Assembly (NCBI GenBank): GCA_031308135.1
Contig: JAHLJT010009436.1
Span: 159,801,734-159,865,733 of the forward strand
Origin: Acheta domesticus
Taxonomy: Eukaryota > Arthropoda > Insecta > Orthoptera > Gryllidae
Reading direction: 5' to 3'
Length of the DNA stretch: 64,000 nt
Position 1 is the stretch's first letter. The number at the start of each line of letters is the position of its first letter. Shown here one piece after another: positions 56,101-64,000 of this stretch. A program made the position numbers and the translations under genes. Below the pieces are notes generated by a model, which made no database searches, was not told where the DNA came from, and saw only the letters and a list, made by a program, of their open reading frames with translations.

Positions 56101-58158
56101 TTCTTGGCTGAAGAATATTGCTTGGATGATGTTTTGTTGTATATAACAAGAGCTGATCTTCGAAGGCTGTGCCTTAGGTGAGGAGAATATTCAGTATTTT
56201 ACCTTTTCGTTACATTTATTTTGTATATTTTATTTTATGTGCTAATCCAGTTGTGTATGATTTCAATCATGTTTATGAACTTTTAATGGAATTTTATAAG
56301 AGGTAGAACCAGGGTGTTGGCCCGAAGAAAAATTTACATTTGTTATTAACATGTATTATTTACTATTTCAGTATTTTCAAGGATGTCATTGCTGTAATTG
56401 TAATAATACATATTTCTGACTTTCATTTTTAATCAAATATGCAAAGATACATTAAAAAATCTTACTTTCTTTGAATTCTGTGGAACTTTTACTTGTAAAA
56501 TTAAGTTTATTTTTATTATCTTCATATTTAAAAGTGTTCATTAGATCTGACATGCTTGATCTGACCAGTAAATCACAAAGATATCTAGTATAATACAGTG
56601 CCTTGAAATTGCATGCTTTTGTGATTTTAAATAGACTACAACTGCATAAATACTTGTTCTAGAGAGTTATTGATATCTGTAAGTCTTATTATTCTGTTCC
56701 TCTGGGCTTTATAATCTTGTTATGTTTGTAGCCCAGTTGTGAAATGCATATCCAAAAAGGAGGTTTAGGTGTAAGAAGGTCATAAGAACTTTTTCTTTGG
56801 GTATGTTGTATGCACTGAGGCACTAATTAAAACTTTAGTTTTTAATCTCCCCTGTGCTAAACCTGAGAGACCTCCAAAAACTATTTTTCCTGTTGTTTTT
56901 CAGGTTTTCCCTAAAACTCTTAAGTGGCTGTACAAACTGTGCTTTAGTACTTTAGAAAGATTATGCAGTTTCTAAGAGGAAACAAATTTGTGCAACTTTT
57001 TAATAAAGTATATTTTTCCAGAACTTAACTCCAGCTTCTTTCTTCCTTAACTTATTATATTTTCATTTGTTGAAATGTTTCTTACTTGGTTAATGCTTTT
57101 TTGTACTATCTTTTTATTAAAAATGCTAAGGATTTTCATTTAAAAAGGAATTTGAACTTTCTATTCATCCAAATATTGTAATTTTTACTTTAAGTGAAAG
57201 GTAATGGGATGCAAGTGTATTATCACTTGCTATTATTAACTGGTTAATAATAGCAGGTGAAAACTAAAATACTAAATTTAATAAAATTGAAAAATTAATA
57301 GATTGTTCACTTATCTTCTATCATTTGTTCATTATGTTGTTTGGTTGTGACAGTACCGTCTTCATTTCCCAGGAACATGCTGATCTCGTTCACCCAACAC
57401 ATCTAGCATGTAGGTGCATTGTATTGCATTGCAAATATGGGTGTAAAGTACCCCCACATTTGGGGGTATTTTACACCCACAGTATTATTGCCACCATTAA
57501 TAGTAATATATGAACCACATTTGGTTGAAACCTGTTCCAGGCATTTAAGGTGTGATGGAAAACAAACACACATTTTATCTACTATTAAGATTTGGACAAT
57601 TTGTACATTTCTTATGTACTGTGCACCTTGCTGTTAAAAATAGTATTGGACTTTTAACCAAACTTTGAGACTTATAACATACCCAAAGAAAAGGTTCTTA
57701 TGTTCTTTTTCCAGATAAAATGTACTTAATTATTCAACTTGTCAAATTGTGGGGGAATATTTTGTTTGTTGTTGTCTTGCTTGTGTGAAGTAAATCTGTT
57801 TCTGAAAGTTGTTTGTTAATAATTTTATTTAAAAGTTAAATTTGTTTTTGGTTATAATCTTAAAATTTAGTAAAATTGTGGGGAATTTGTGTATTGTTAT
57901 TTTTTTGTTTTAAAGCTTATGTTTGTTAAAGATTTTGTTGCAAGGTATATGTTGTTGCTTTTTTTATATTCCTAGGGTGGAGTTGAGCTTCGTGTATGGA
58001 AGGCAATCTTGAAATGGCGTCGGGAGCACAGAATGTCCCCAAGTTGTGATCGTTCTGATGCAAATCACAAACTTTCTAGGCACTCCAGTAAAGTGGATCA
58101 GGAAGATGGAAGTCTGTTGGGAAGGAACTATAGTGAAAGTCCAGACACTACAGATTAG
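38098..58158 (+). CDS. Ask1: Apoptosis signal-regulating kinase 1 (MAP3K5-type)
   Basis: Serine/threonine MAP kinase kinase kinase, which in known family members activates the JNK and p38 pathways under oxidative and other stress. I place 25 coding exons (listed separately), about 1,397 residues; human ASK1 has 1,374. Order: residues ~40-210 thioredoxin-binding region ([32 protein letters not shown]); ~207-500 TPR-like central regulatory region; ~500-620 PH-like region; ~630-886 kinase domain with GKGTYGVV, lysine in AVKEIPE, HRDIKGDN, DFGTSKR and activation segment [12 protein letters not shown]; then RSISVP, matching the human 14-3-3 motif RSISLP; ~1185-1255 coiled coil; ~1280-1397 SAM-like end. 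Start: ATG at 38098 with an in-frame TAA nine bases upstream. All junction phases agree except the last (56177 to 57976), which is off by one base. Intron 4 contains an antisense Ty3/gypsy element. Confidence 0.93.
38950..39164 (+). CDS. Ask1: ASK1 exon 2
   Basis: Acceptor ttgtag, donor gttagt. Contains [10 protein letters not shown] and [20 protein letters not shown], the start of the thioredoxin-binding region. Confidence 0.9.
39247..39441 (+). CDS. Ask1: ASK1 exon 3
   Basis: 65 codons, phase 0 at both ends. [20 protein letters not shown] and [10 protein letters not shown] closely match the human protein. Confidence 0.95.
39811..39983 (+). CDS. Ask1: ASK1 exon 4
   Basis: [14 protein letters not shown] corresponds to human GNYTFVPYMI. 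Donor GTAAGT at 39984; the LTR element begins nine bases into the intron. Confidence 0.93.
39993..40214 (-). repeat. 3' LTR of the Ty3/gypsy element
   Basis: 222 bp. On the minus strand it runs TGTGGTAC...TCACAACA and carries an AATAAA polyadenylation signal near its end (about 40012-40017, TTTATT on +). It retains five A in the run where the 5' LTR has four. Confidence 0.95.
40215..40230 (-). promoter_or_regulatory. Polypurine tract of the Ty3/gypsy element
   Basis: AGAGAGGGGTGAA on the minus strand directly before the 3' LTR, the expected site for plus-strand priming. Confidence 0.8.
40227..42134 (-). CDS. Pol part: RT end, RNase H, integrase
   Basis: 635 codons, fully open. [11 protein letters not shown] is the reverse transcriptase catalytic box. 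[17 protein letters not shown] and [18 protein letters not shown] mark RNase H. The integrase has an H-H-C-C zinc-binding region ([10 protein letters not shown] ... SCQVCAEL) and a DDE core ([26 protein letters not shown]). Its first codon is GTG inside the reverse transcriptase, so this is not an independent start. It is the continuation of the Gag-Pol frame after a one-base shift near 42135. Confidence 0.92.
   Translation of the reverse strand: MIDQIVQDEGLEGTYPYLDDVTICGRTQEEHDRNLERFLAASKKYNLTLNKEKCKFSVKSVNLLGYVIINKTIKPDPNRLQPLLDLPIPQDTASLRRALGMFSHYCKWIPQFSKKAHPLLIKNPFPLSEEAISAFKILKDDVAKATIAAVQEDVPFRVETDASEFAIAATLSQAGRPVAFFSRTLNKSEQQHSSVEKEAYAIVESLRYWRHYLVGHHFEVVTDQRSVSFMFNQQHSSKIKNEKIVRWRLELACFKFDIIYRPGSENVSADTFSRISAAITSKVDLNSLHIALCHPGITRLNHWVRVKNLPFSIEDVKRITNSCQVCAELKPRFHKVEGNLIKATSPFERLNLDFKGPLPTKTKNQYLLTIVDEFSRFPFAIPCADVSTTTVMRHLTHLFSVFGTPAYIHSDRGASFMSQELKSFLTSQNIATSRTTPYNPRGNGQVERFNGTIWKTIMLALRSNNLKTEHWEEVLDIALHSIRSLLCTATNVTPHERMFNHPRRSFNGSSTPTWLTKPGPVLMKKLVRGSKYDPLVEEVELLEANPEYAHVRLQNGRETTISTRHLAPRGEVKIKEEDCDFGVPGHQPLEPQEREQNVETGNAEQPLSVEDVDGAQRPVRSRHPPTYLTDYVTDF
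42109..43767 (-). CDS. Gag-protease-RT (N-terminal part) polyprotein
   Basis: 552 codons starting [14 protein letters not shown]. Gag runs to about residue 210, followed by two zinc knuckles ([14 protein letters not shown] and [14 protein letters not shown]), then an aspartic protease with [13 protein letters not shown]. The N-terminal half of reverse transcriptase follows ([52 protein letters not shown]). Gag and Pol are in one frame. The reading frame is lost by one extra base about ten codons before the end, inside the reverse transcriptase. Confidence 0.93.
   Translation of the reverse strand: MDKYLKPERFDVELTSIAADKKWLHWKQTFSNFLIHIEDASDESKLQLLTNYVAPNVYQYISESTTFKDAMDTLQSLYVKPRNEIYARHCLATRKQHSGESVDQYLQVLKQMSRDCNFKNVTAEQNKNESIRDAFIGGLICSRIRQRLLENTTLTLDAAFDQARALEMAEQHSASYSDSNTIASTINDADNQDLKTSTTTVAVLSTTEKCYFCGGSRHPRTSCPARAAECRACGKKGHYQRVCRSKSSKHLSNTTATTGMLASVTSALPNGLQKSIVEIKVNGMKLNALIDTGSSLSFINHSFVRKCGMQLLPYSGRIAMANSSLSTEISGRCEADIEIEGFIYNNTPILVMKNLCSDAIIGHDILQYHSSVNIAFQGPQPPLEICSSAVAQVPPVSLFANLTSNCVPIATKSRRHSHENNQFIDSEIKRLLHEAIIEPSNSPWRAQAFVVKGENGKTRMVIDYSQTINKFTMLDAYPLPKIEEIIAKVSVNEVFSTIDLKNAYHQLPILESERKYTAFEACGKLYHFLRVPFGVTNGVACFQRRDRSNCSR
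43782..43802 (-). promoter_or_regulatory. Primer-binding region, self-complementary type
   Basis: On the minus strand the 5' LTR ends CACAACA, followed one base later by TTTAACATACAAAAAT (16 nt), the exact complement of ATTTTTGTATGTTAAA within the LTR itself (3' LTR copy; the 5' LTR lacks one T). No TGG-starting tRNA complement is visible. The arrangement suggests priming by the element's own transcript, as known for Tf1 of fission yeast. Confidence 0.65.
43803..44023 (-). repeat. 5' LTR of the Ty3/gypsy element
   Basis: 221 bp, TG...CA, about 99 percent identical to the 3' LTR. On the minus strand a weak TATA-like TATGTAAAG lies about 40 bases before the self-complementary ATTTTGTATG segment, a possible transcript start. 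Confidence 0.95.
44029..45451. other. Rest of ASK1 intron 4
   Basis: AT-rich. 44390-44600 is CT-rich. 44700-44905 resembles an old hAT-type right end (GCCATACCCTAGATATGCCT) without a clear left end. No exon signature. Confidence 0.45.
45452..45730 (+). CDS. Ask1: ASK1 exon 5
   Basis: [18 protein letters not shown] to YLYAFALNR; start of the central TPR-like regulatory region. Acceptor cttcag, donor gtaatt. Confidence 0.95.
45844..46127 (+). CDS. Ask1: ASK1 exon 6
   Basis: [36 protein letters not shown] and [20 protein letters not shown], matching the human LVGRIYKDMFLDSN and WFKKAFESEP stretches. Confidence 0.95.
46203..46362 (+). CDS. Ask1: ASK1 exon 7
   Basis: [20 protein letters not shown] to FKLKPPNW; matches human LSSLLGKKGNLEKLQSYWEV. 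Confidence 0.95.
46437..46596 (+). CDS. Ask1: ASK1 exon 8
   Basis: [18 protein letters not shown] and [17 protein letters not shown], ending FP; matches human VDFWMDFLVEATKTDV. Confidence 0.95.
46935..47104 (+). CDS. Ask1: ASK1 exon 9
   Basis: [18 protein letters not shown] and [11 protein letters not shown]; matches human LILEPTKIYQPSYLSIN. Leads into the PH-like region. Confidence 0.95.
48152..48335 (+). CDS. Ask1: ASK1 exon 10
   Basis: [20 protein letters not shown] matches human EERCCFLYVLHNSDDFQIYF, the PH-like region before the kinase. Confidence 0.95.
48455..48588 (+). CDS. Ask1: ASK1 exon 11 (kinase ATP-binding loop)
   Basis: [20 protein letters not shown], with the glycine loop GKGTYGVV and catalytic lysine in IAVKEIPE. 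Confidence 0.96.
49013..49140 (+). CDS. Ask1: ASK1 exon 12 (kinase)
   Basis: [20 protein letters not shown] (helix C and beta-4), then [19 protein letters not shown]. Confidence 0.96.
49224..49361 (+). CDS. Ask1: ASK1 exon 13 (kinase catalytic loop)
   Basis: [22 protein letters not shown]-like [15 protein letters not shown], and IVHRDIKG, split at the donor gtaatt. Confidence 0.96.
49438..49604 (+). CDS. Ask1: ASK1 exon 14 (kinase activation segment)
   Basis: [40 protein letters not shown] and [15 protein letters not shown]. Includes the DFG motif and the Thr corresponding to human Thr838 ([10 protein letters not shown]). Confidence 0.96.
49707..49802 (+). CDS. Ask1: ASK1 exon 15 (kinase)
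   Basis: [20 protein letters not shown] and [12 protein letters not shown]; phase 0 at both ends. Confidence 0.96.
49939..50078 (+). CDS. Ask1: ASK1 exon 16 (kinase end)
   Basis: [20 protein letters not shown], then [20 protein letters not shown]; end of the kinase domain. Confidence 0.95.
50197..50340 (+). CDS. Ask1: ASK1 exon 17 (14-3-3 motif)
   Basis: [20 protein letters not shown], aligned with human KKKK...LRSISLPVP; the second Ser of RSISVP is the expected 14-3-3-binding site. Phase matches on both sides. Confidence 0.9.
53119..53208 (+). CDS. Ask1: ASK1 candidate cassette exon 18
   Basis: Exactly 90 nt, entered and left in phase 2, so inclusion or skipping keeps the frame. Pyrimidine-rich acceptor (CCTCTTTCATGTGCTGTAG) and donor AAAG|gtaaac. 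Encodes about 30 residues including [20 protein letters not shown]. It is GC-richer than the 3.8-kb intron around it. Human ASK1 has unrelated Ser/Pro-rich sequence here, so homology cannot confirm it. Confidence 0.68.
54178..54454 (+). CDS. Ask1: ASK1 exon 19
   Basis: Ser/Gly-rich linker ([19 protein letters not shown]), then [20 protein letters not shown], which matches human FFMLRKDSERRATLHRILTE. Confidence 0.94.
54558..54716 (+). CDS. Ask1: ASK1 exon 20
   Basis: [40 protein letters not shown] and YLFQDA; matches human KLKLELDFDSHGISQVQVVL. Confidence 0.95.
54890..54995 (+). CDS. Ask1: ASK1 exon 21
   Basis: [20 protein letters not shown]; matches human [19 protein letters not shown]. Confidence 0.95.
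55079..55421 (+). CDS. Ask1: ASK1 exon 22 (coiled coil)
   Basis: SGMSTVNS, then [20 protein letters not shown] and [20 protein letters not shown], a clear heptad coiled coil at the position of the human one. Confidence 0.94.
55765..55918 (+). CDS. Ask1: ASK1 exon 23
   Basis: [20 protein letters not shown], start of the SAM-like module; matches human EDSELTDWLRVNG. Confidence 0.94.
56101..56177 (+). CDS. Ask1: ASK1 exon 24
   Basis: [20 protein letters not shown] and RRLCL plus two bases (AG); matches human FLAEDYTLLDVLYYVTRDDL. Donor gtgagg leaves phase 2. Confidence 0.93.
57223..57260. repeat. Near-perfect 38-nt palindrome
   Basis: TCACTTGCTATTATTAAC and its complement around a 2-nt centre; 17 of 18 pairs. 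Confidence 0.85.
57438..57479. repeat. 42-nt hairpin, 19-bp arms
   Basis: TGGGTGTAAAGTACCCCCA, loop of 4 nt, then its complement with one mismatch (G/A). Strong potential hairpin in the last ASK1 intron. Confidence 0.88.
57976..58158 (+). CDS. Ask1: ASK1 exon 25 (terminal)
   Basis: 61 codons including TAG when read from its first base: [20 protein letters not shown] to [10 protein letters not shown]; matches human RGGMLCTLWKAIIDFRNKQ. The good frame needs entry at phase 0, but exon 24 ends in phase 2. Confidence 0.88.
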   Translation, partial: GGVELRVWKAILKWRREHRMSPSCDRSDANHKLSRHSSKVDQEDGSLLGRNYSESPDTTD

Positions 58159-60299
58159 TTTCATCATCTGTTCATCACCATCCAATAGTTACTAGTTCTC
58201 GTTCAGTGTATTAGCTGATGTGCGTCTGTTGGTGTGAATGTACATGCAACCAGCATGTAGCAGTCATATTTTCTTAATGTGTGATTGTGAATAATGCAAA
58301 ATTATCTGCATTGATATTTCATTGGTGAATTGGTGCGTGTTTTGAATTTGTGGTTTTGTTATGTTTGTTAACCATGACGAATGCATTTGAATCTGTCACT
58401 ATTGTGACTGTAATATTTATTAGATTGTTAGTCTCGATGTTCATTAATTATTGTACAGATGTTTACTGGTTGAGTTTTCATGTTTTGTTGAGTAAGTTTT
58501 ATATGATGTTTATGATTTACTAGATATATTTATATATATTTTGTTTTCTTTTGTGTTTTTTTGTGAGCTGTAATCTGCAATATTGCTTTCTGATATGACA
58601 GGTGTGTGTAAGTGCCTGACAGGTGCTAATTTAATTTTCTTGTGTCATTGTAGTTTTAAATTGTACAAAATATGAGATTATGTAACATGTAGATGAGCTG
58701 ACACAACACCATGAAATTGTATTATATCTGTTGAAAATTTTATATTTTAATTTGTACTTTTGAAATATTCATAAAGTAAGAAACATGCAATATACTTCTG
58801 GTAAATTGCTGTTGCATTATTGCTATTGCAGCATTTCGCTGCTTGTGTGACCCAAACAGAATACTGAAAGTGATTTTTTGAGTTGTTTTGCCTCAGCACA
58901 TTTTTATCAAGTGTAATTGATATTTTGCATTTCCTATGTTTTGTAAGAAATACAGGAATGCACTAAATGAAATGTTGAGAAAAAATCATTGCCTTTGGTC
59001 TTTGCCTATTCTAGCTTGCTAGAGGGAAATGGTCTTGACTGTGGCTTTATATGACTTTACTGCAGCGACTTCTCTGACTTGATGTCTTGCTGGCTGAAGT
59101 AAAAGGAGAAAATATTTTTGGCTAGATCTTTAATACATTTCAGTTTTGTAAGCTTCCAGTCTGATTAATGTGCCTTAATAACATAATTAATTTCTCTGCT
59201 TGCTAGTCTTCCAACTTTCTCTCGTAAAATAACACAGAGGGACTATTTGGTTATTAAGTTGTAACGTTTCTGTTTAGAGCATAGTATGAACATTGGTGCT
59301 TGTTAATGAAAGAAAATAGTTTTTTTTCTTTCTTTTGGTGTGTGGATCTAAGGTGTTATGAGAAGAAACATGACTTAATATTTTTACAAAATATAGGGAA
59401 GTTGATTAACATAGGGAGGGGATGATTCTTGGAATCTGACTAGATATTGACTGATTTCTATGGGAACCTTAACACTTATTTTGGAATTTTATTTTGCTTC
59501 TTTCCTGCATGTTAAAACATCACCCAAGTTAGTCAAATATTATTTCCTTTAACCTTCATTTCTTATATATTTCTACTAACATGTAATTTAAGTGTTCATA
59601 GTTCAATTTTAACAGGTAACTCCCATTTAGAATAATAGGCGTAACTTAACAGATATGCAAATTTTGGTAGCTCATATTTTTTATGTACTAATTTTAATTT
59701 TGTTAATTGTTTCATTCTATGCACTTGACAGTAACTTAATAAGTGCCATGACAAAACCTGTTGCCTACAGCAGCATCCTGATATCATTTGAGTTTGTGGA
59801 AGTTTTGTTCTGAGAAAAAGTATAGAGCAATTTTTCAAATGCATCCTGTTAATGTTTTATTAACAGGATGTATTTGGATTAACATTAATTATTATTTGCA
59901 ATTTTATATTAATTTTTTAATATAAATCAGAGTTGATTTATGTAGAGAAAATGGATAATTATAATGTGATTATAAACATCACAGTTGAAATGGAACTTTC
60001 ATTTTTATAACAGAAAGACAGTATTGGTAGCCTTTTGTGATACTTTGCCTTGTTTTTTTATTTCACATAAAATAATTTTCAAGAGGGGTCATTCAAGAAG
60101 TACATATGAGTCTGGGGAGAGGTCTTTGTTACTAAGTCTACTACTTTGTGTCTAAGTTTCATGACAGGATGAAGAAGTATTTTTTCCCCTGTGGATATTT
60201 CACATTAAAATACGTACAATCCAAAATGAAAAGTTGTGCACACTATGTGTCTCTGTGAGATATCTTGGTAATTATCATATTTTGTCAATGTTTCTAGCA
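58159..60299 (+). other. ASK1 3' region, probable 3' untranslated sequence
   Basis: AT-rich, no gene. ATTCATAAAGT at 58770 is a weak polyadenylation candidate; the first canonical AATAAA I find is at 60491. The 3' end cannot be fixed from sequence. Confidence 0.4.
59837..59875. repeat. 39-nt hairpin, 17-bp arms
   Basis: AAATGCATCCTGTTAAT, loop GTTTT, complement with one mismatch. Downstream of ASK1, possibly in its 3' untranslated region. Confidence 0.85.
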
Positions 60300-60561
60300 G
60301 TGGCGGATCCGGGGGTGGGGTGGGGGGCATGGAGCCTGTGGCCTCCCCCAAAAAGCCTGGAGTTTTCTTTTGTTACCTTCCTTCATTTGGTAAAATTGAT
60401 TTAAATATTTATTTATGTTAAAATTTTGTGATTATTTAAACAATAATATTGTGTAGTATCATGTATACACTACAAAATAATTTACAATGTAATAAATGAT
60501 TATTATTTAACATCAATTTATGATGACCCCCTCCAAAAATGATCGGCTGGCTCTGCCCCTT
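60300..60561. mobile_element. hAT-type relic
   Basis: Left end CAGTGGCGGATCCGGGGG and a right end near GATCGGCTGGCTCTGCCCCT look like eroded inverted termini of a short hAT element. The flanks give no clean 8-bp duplication. Confidence 0.45.
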
Positions 60562-63500
60562 ATTTTCCAGCCTATTTCAATGAAAAGTTTTCCTTTTAGT
60601 GTTCATAAGGTATTTAAATTTCACATAATGACATTCTATTTGAAATGTGCATATAACTATTATATTGTTGATGTGAATGACCCAGGATTACTGAAAATGA
60701 ACATTGGGAAGATACATAGAATATCAGTTCATTGGTATATTGTGTCTTTGGTTTATTTGCAAATATCTGTTGCCTGGATCTCGCATATACCATCCTCCAT
60801 GAGGTTGAAATAAATTTTATGTGAGGTGAATTAATGTATTTTAAGTGATTTATAATATCCAATATGTTAATTATTTTCTTTCTCTTACACCATTTATATG
60901 TTTTTTATACAATTAATAAATTAATTTTTTGTAATTCTGTCAATCTTAAAGAGAGGGGTTGGATGTACGTTAACTGAGGAGGGGTTAGCTGTAACAAAGC
61001 GCTAGTTGTTTCAAAACTGGAGCTATGATAGAAGAAGGGATAATACAAAAATGACAATTTTTGTGTACGTATTTGTTGAATGACTCCTAATAAATGTACA
61101 TTTGAAATGCTCTTCTGAGAATACAGTTTACTATGTTGTCAAATGTTTTTGAGCTTTGCTTCTAGACAGAGTTAATATTTATGCTTTACTTAATGTCTTC
61201 TCATTGCAAACTATTTTCAGTATTGAACTTTTTAGTGGAATGTAGAGAAGAAGAGAGTATGTCATGACAGCTCAAATACTATCACTACATTAACAATACA
61301 AGACCTAATTGGTAGATCAATAGAAAATAAACAATTTTCTTTACTACATGTAATGTTCAATTAAATGCACTGGAAGTGTTCAGGGAAAATGTTCAGGGAA
61401 AATTAATATTATTCCAAATGCACGTTCAGTAATAAAGGATTGTGAATGCAGGGCTAATAAAAACTAGTATCAGAAATCAAAATTTATAGCTTTATCACTA
61501 GGATGTAGGAATTTTCGGGAATTTATTGATTTCAGTAGAAAATTGGAAGCGCTTTCGATGCTGAGATGAAAGTGGTGCGTCAGATAACCATTGGCATTGG
61601 CATTTTGCTGCTGTTTGTTGATGCTAAAAAAGAAATCTTTCAATTTTAGGAAATATAAGCAACTTTTGTCCTTGGTTTTGGTTGTAGTAAAATACATTAT
61701 GCTTCCACATAATTAACAATTAAATTTTATTGGTAGGTCTTTCTTTTGTTAAGAAATTACATGTAATAAAGATTTGAAGCTTTCTGCATGTGTATTAGCC
61801 ATGTAATGATCATGAATGTGTGTTGTATTTATTAAGAATTGAATTCTGGTGAGCTTAAAAATATCTTAGATCACTTCCATTCTGTTAAAAAAAATTTTCT
61901 ATTTTAAGGTCATTATTCTATATTTTTAGAATATAATCTTAAGATACCATGAACCTCATATAAAATTATTTCTGGATAAAAAAAAATCTCCCAAGTTAAG
62001 GATGATGGAATTTGAGGAGTTTGAATATCTCCCCTGTGTACACTTTATTTTCTTGAATTATCTTTAAAATAGAATTTAACAGTTAGAAATCAAATTTTTT
62101 GTTCCTGCAATCTGTTTGAGGAGGATCATTAGAATGTACACTGTTTAAGGTAAGTAAAAAAGGGCCTCATTCCTTTTCTTTGAATCAGAATGGATAAGAT
62201 TATTATTACCATTAATGTAATCTGAAGTATCAACTGGGAAAAAGTGTAATGTTGCAAATTAATATTACAGTTAATCACTGATAATCATGAATAATAATTT
62301 CTCAGGGTTGCGTGATTTTATGATAAAGGGCTGTGTTGTGAGGTCATATTTACTTGAAGTGCTCTGGAGATGGTGCCTAAATGTGAATTTGTGTAGATCT
62401 GAAAACCTTTGTGTGTATTGTAATAGTTGGACTACTTGACTCTTCATTTACTTTATTCATTCTTTATTTATTCATGTCTTTATTTATGAATGATGAATGA
62501 TTTTTAATTGTGATTATTTTGTTAGTAATGCATATGTATGTGTTTTTAAATTTTGTGTTGAATGTAAACTAAACATTAAATTTTTACAGCCCTTCATTTG
62601 ACAGAAATATTGTTTGTATTTAAGGATAATGTATCCCATTGTATTTACGTTTGAATCTCCAAAAGTGCCTCAGAAAATAAATTTTTTGATGAATAATTAT
62701 TGTTAAATTAATCTTATTGCACACACTTCAATTCTATTTGTATAAACATTTCAAGTAAATTGTTTTGATTTATATTTGTTTTTTCTTTAATATTGAACAT
62801 TTTGACTTATTGATATGTACTATAACTTTAAGATATGGATACTATATTTTCAATAGTATGAAAAATCAATATTTCACTTAAAATACAAAAAACAACATAA
62901 ATTAACAAATAAACATTAGTTTCAATGTAGGCTTTAATTCAAATTTATTTATTAGAAACAAGTGTAGTGAACACCACACCTACAACCCACTCCTGCAGGG
63001 AATCCTGGATGGGTCACTAAAATACTGGAGTGCCATTGCCGACTTCATCACTGTTAATTGCTGGATCATCGATATGTTATTTTAGGCAGCTCAATTTTCC
63101 TTTAAAGAAAATTCTCCCTCAGGGCTGTTCTCTTCATGTGGGGCTTGAAAATCTCTGCTTGTGCTAGGTTTTGGGTGATAATTTCTATGGTGAGAAATGA
63201 TTTAGAAATTATTCTTTCTAAGAAAACACTGTTCAAAATTTATGATGCATAACAATGCTGTGTTGTGCAATGCCTATTATACTAAACATCTGTTTCTAAT
63301 GCTATTGTTGTCAAACATTGTAATACCAAAAATCATGCCTTCTTAATAAATAATAACAAATCACATAAAATGCTAAACACAGACACACAACTAATTAATA
63401 AAAAAAATCATTCTTTTGAAGCTCAAATCTGTGCATTATTTTGTTTACTTGTAAAATTAAATGGTTATTATTGAATATGTTTAAATGACTCCAATCTTGG

Positions 63501-64000
63501 GCCTTGTACATTTATTAGTCAGTTTACTTAAAAGTTTGTCACTTCCCTTTTGCAGAGTACTGTGTTCTTGATAAGTCGAAAAAATCTTTGCCCAATGTTA
63601 CATCACCATGTTTGTCATCCATTAGTCCCAGCCACCAGTCTTCCTCCACACTTGTATTTTCTTAAATATAAGTAGCTTCCAAATTCCGAATAAACTTTAA
63701 ATGCCTATCATACATTCATTACTCTGTCTTGAAATACGAACATTTAAGCAACTTTCCTAGTTTTAAAATTAATTTAAACTTGTGGTGTTACAGAATGGCA
63801 CAGACTTTCTTGTAGTAGTTTTCTAAGTTCCTTGGTGTGGGCTAGCTTTACGGTCTTGTCCCATCCTTTTACCAGCTGCCATCTATCGCCGCCCAAAATA
63901 AATTTTCAAAGTTTTCTCAATTTTTAATTTTCTTTATGGAAGATTTGAAATATTACTTTTAACATGTTAAAGAATGCTATGTGGAATTTTACGTAGAAAA
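60562..64000. other. AT-rich sequence, no gene recognised
   Basis: No host gene, RNA gene or bounded repeat that I can support. Several AATAAA motifs (about 61090, 62676) could serve long ASK1 transcripts. Short frames lack domains. Confidence 0.45.

Larger units (their letters stand above)
56178..57975 (+). other. ASK1 last intron
   Basis: AT-rich 1.8-kb intron with two compact hairpins (57223-57260, 57438-57479). I searched by eye for a small exon that would repair the phase mismatch and found none with good signals and an open frame. Confidence 0.55.

Noticed and set aside
57325..57420. Segment after TTTCCCAG considered as a missing ASK1 exon to repair the last junction
   Set aside because: Entered in the required phase it hits a stop after 11 codons, and its length (41 nt) does not restore the frame.
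1..64000. CRISPR arrays, bacterial operons, riboswitches
   Set aside because: Spliced animal genes and eukaryotic transposons throughout; no spaced direct-repeat array seen.

Overview
The window is animal nuclear DNA, almost certainly from an insect with a large, repeat-rich genome. Introns are long (one is about 17.5 kb), GT-AG splice sites are clear, and most of the sequence is transposon debris. The two host genes are typical insect genes. A hemimetabolous or polyneopteran source is my guess from intron size and repeat load; it is not proven.

Host genes, both on the + strand. (1) 1485-19274 holds the last two coding exons of a muscle protein 20 / calponin-family gene (Mp20): the end of the calponin-homology domain, then a GC-rich terminal exon with the calponin-like repeat. 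The earlier exons lie to the left of the window. (2) 38098-58158 holds an apparently complete apoptosis signal-regulating kinase 1 (ASK1/MAP3K5-type) gene in 25 coding exons, about 1,397 residues. It has the N-terminal thioredoxin-binding region, TPR-like central regulatory region, PH-like region, kinase domain, 14-3-3 motif, coiled coil and SAM-like C-terminus. The final splice junction has a one-base phase conflict.

Layout. 1-1484: no gene seen. 1606-19082: giant Mp20 intron filled with GC-rich minisatellite, microsatellites, a 232-bp hairpin element, a 2-kb foldback element carrying a Tc1-like transposase relic, tRNA-derived SINEs, and, just before the last exon, tandem degenerate copies of that exon's own acceptor region. 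19275-26448: SINEs, GA- and G-rich tracts and a 652-bp inverted-repeat element. 26449-30745: a degenerate R4/Dong-like LINE (minus strand) bounded on both sides by TAA-type microsatellite. 30746-38097: hAT-type and other non-autonomous DNA elements, partly nested, then unassigned sequence leading to ASK1. 39993-44023: a young Ty3/gypsy LTR retrotransposon, antisense, inserted a few bases inside an ASK1 intron. 58159-64000: downstream of ASK1, no further gene seen.

The host genes have unrelated roles (muscle cytoskeleton; stress MAP kinase signalling). The most interesting material is the retroelements and the splice-site duplication: a self-complementary primer-binding site in the Ty3/gypsy element, microsatellite targeting by the LINE, decoy acceptors in Mp20, and an LTR element landing next to a splice donor.
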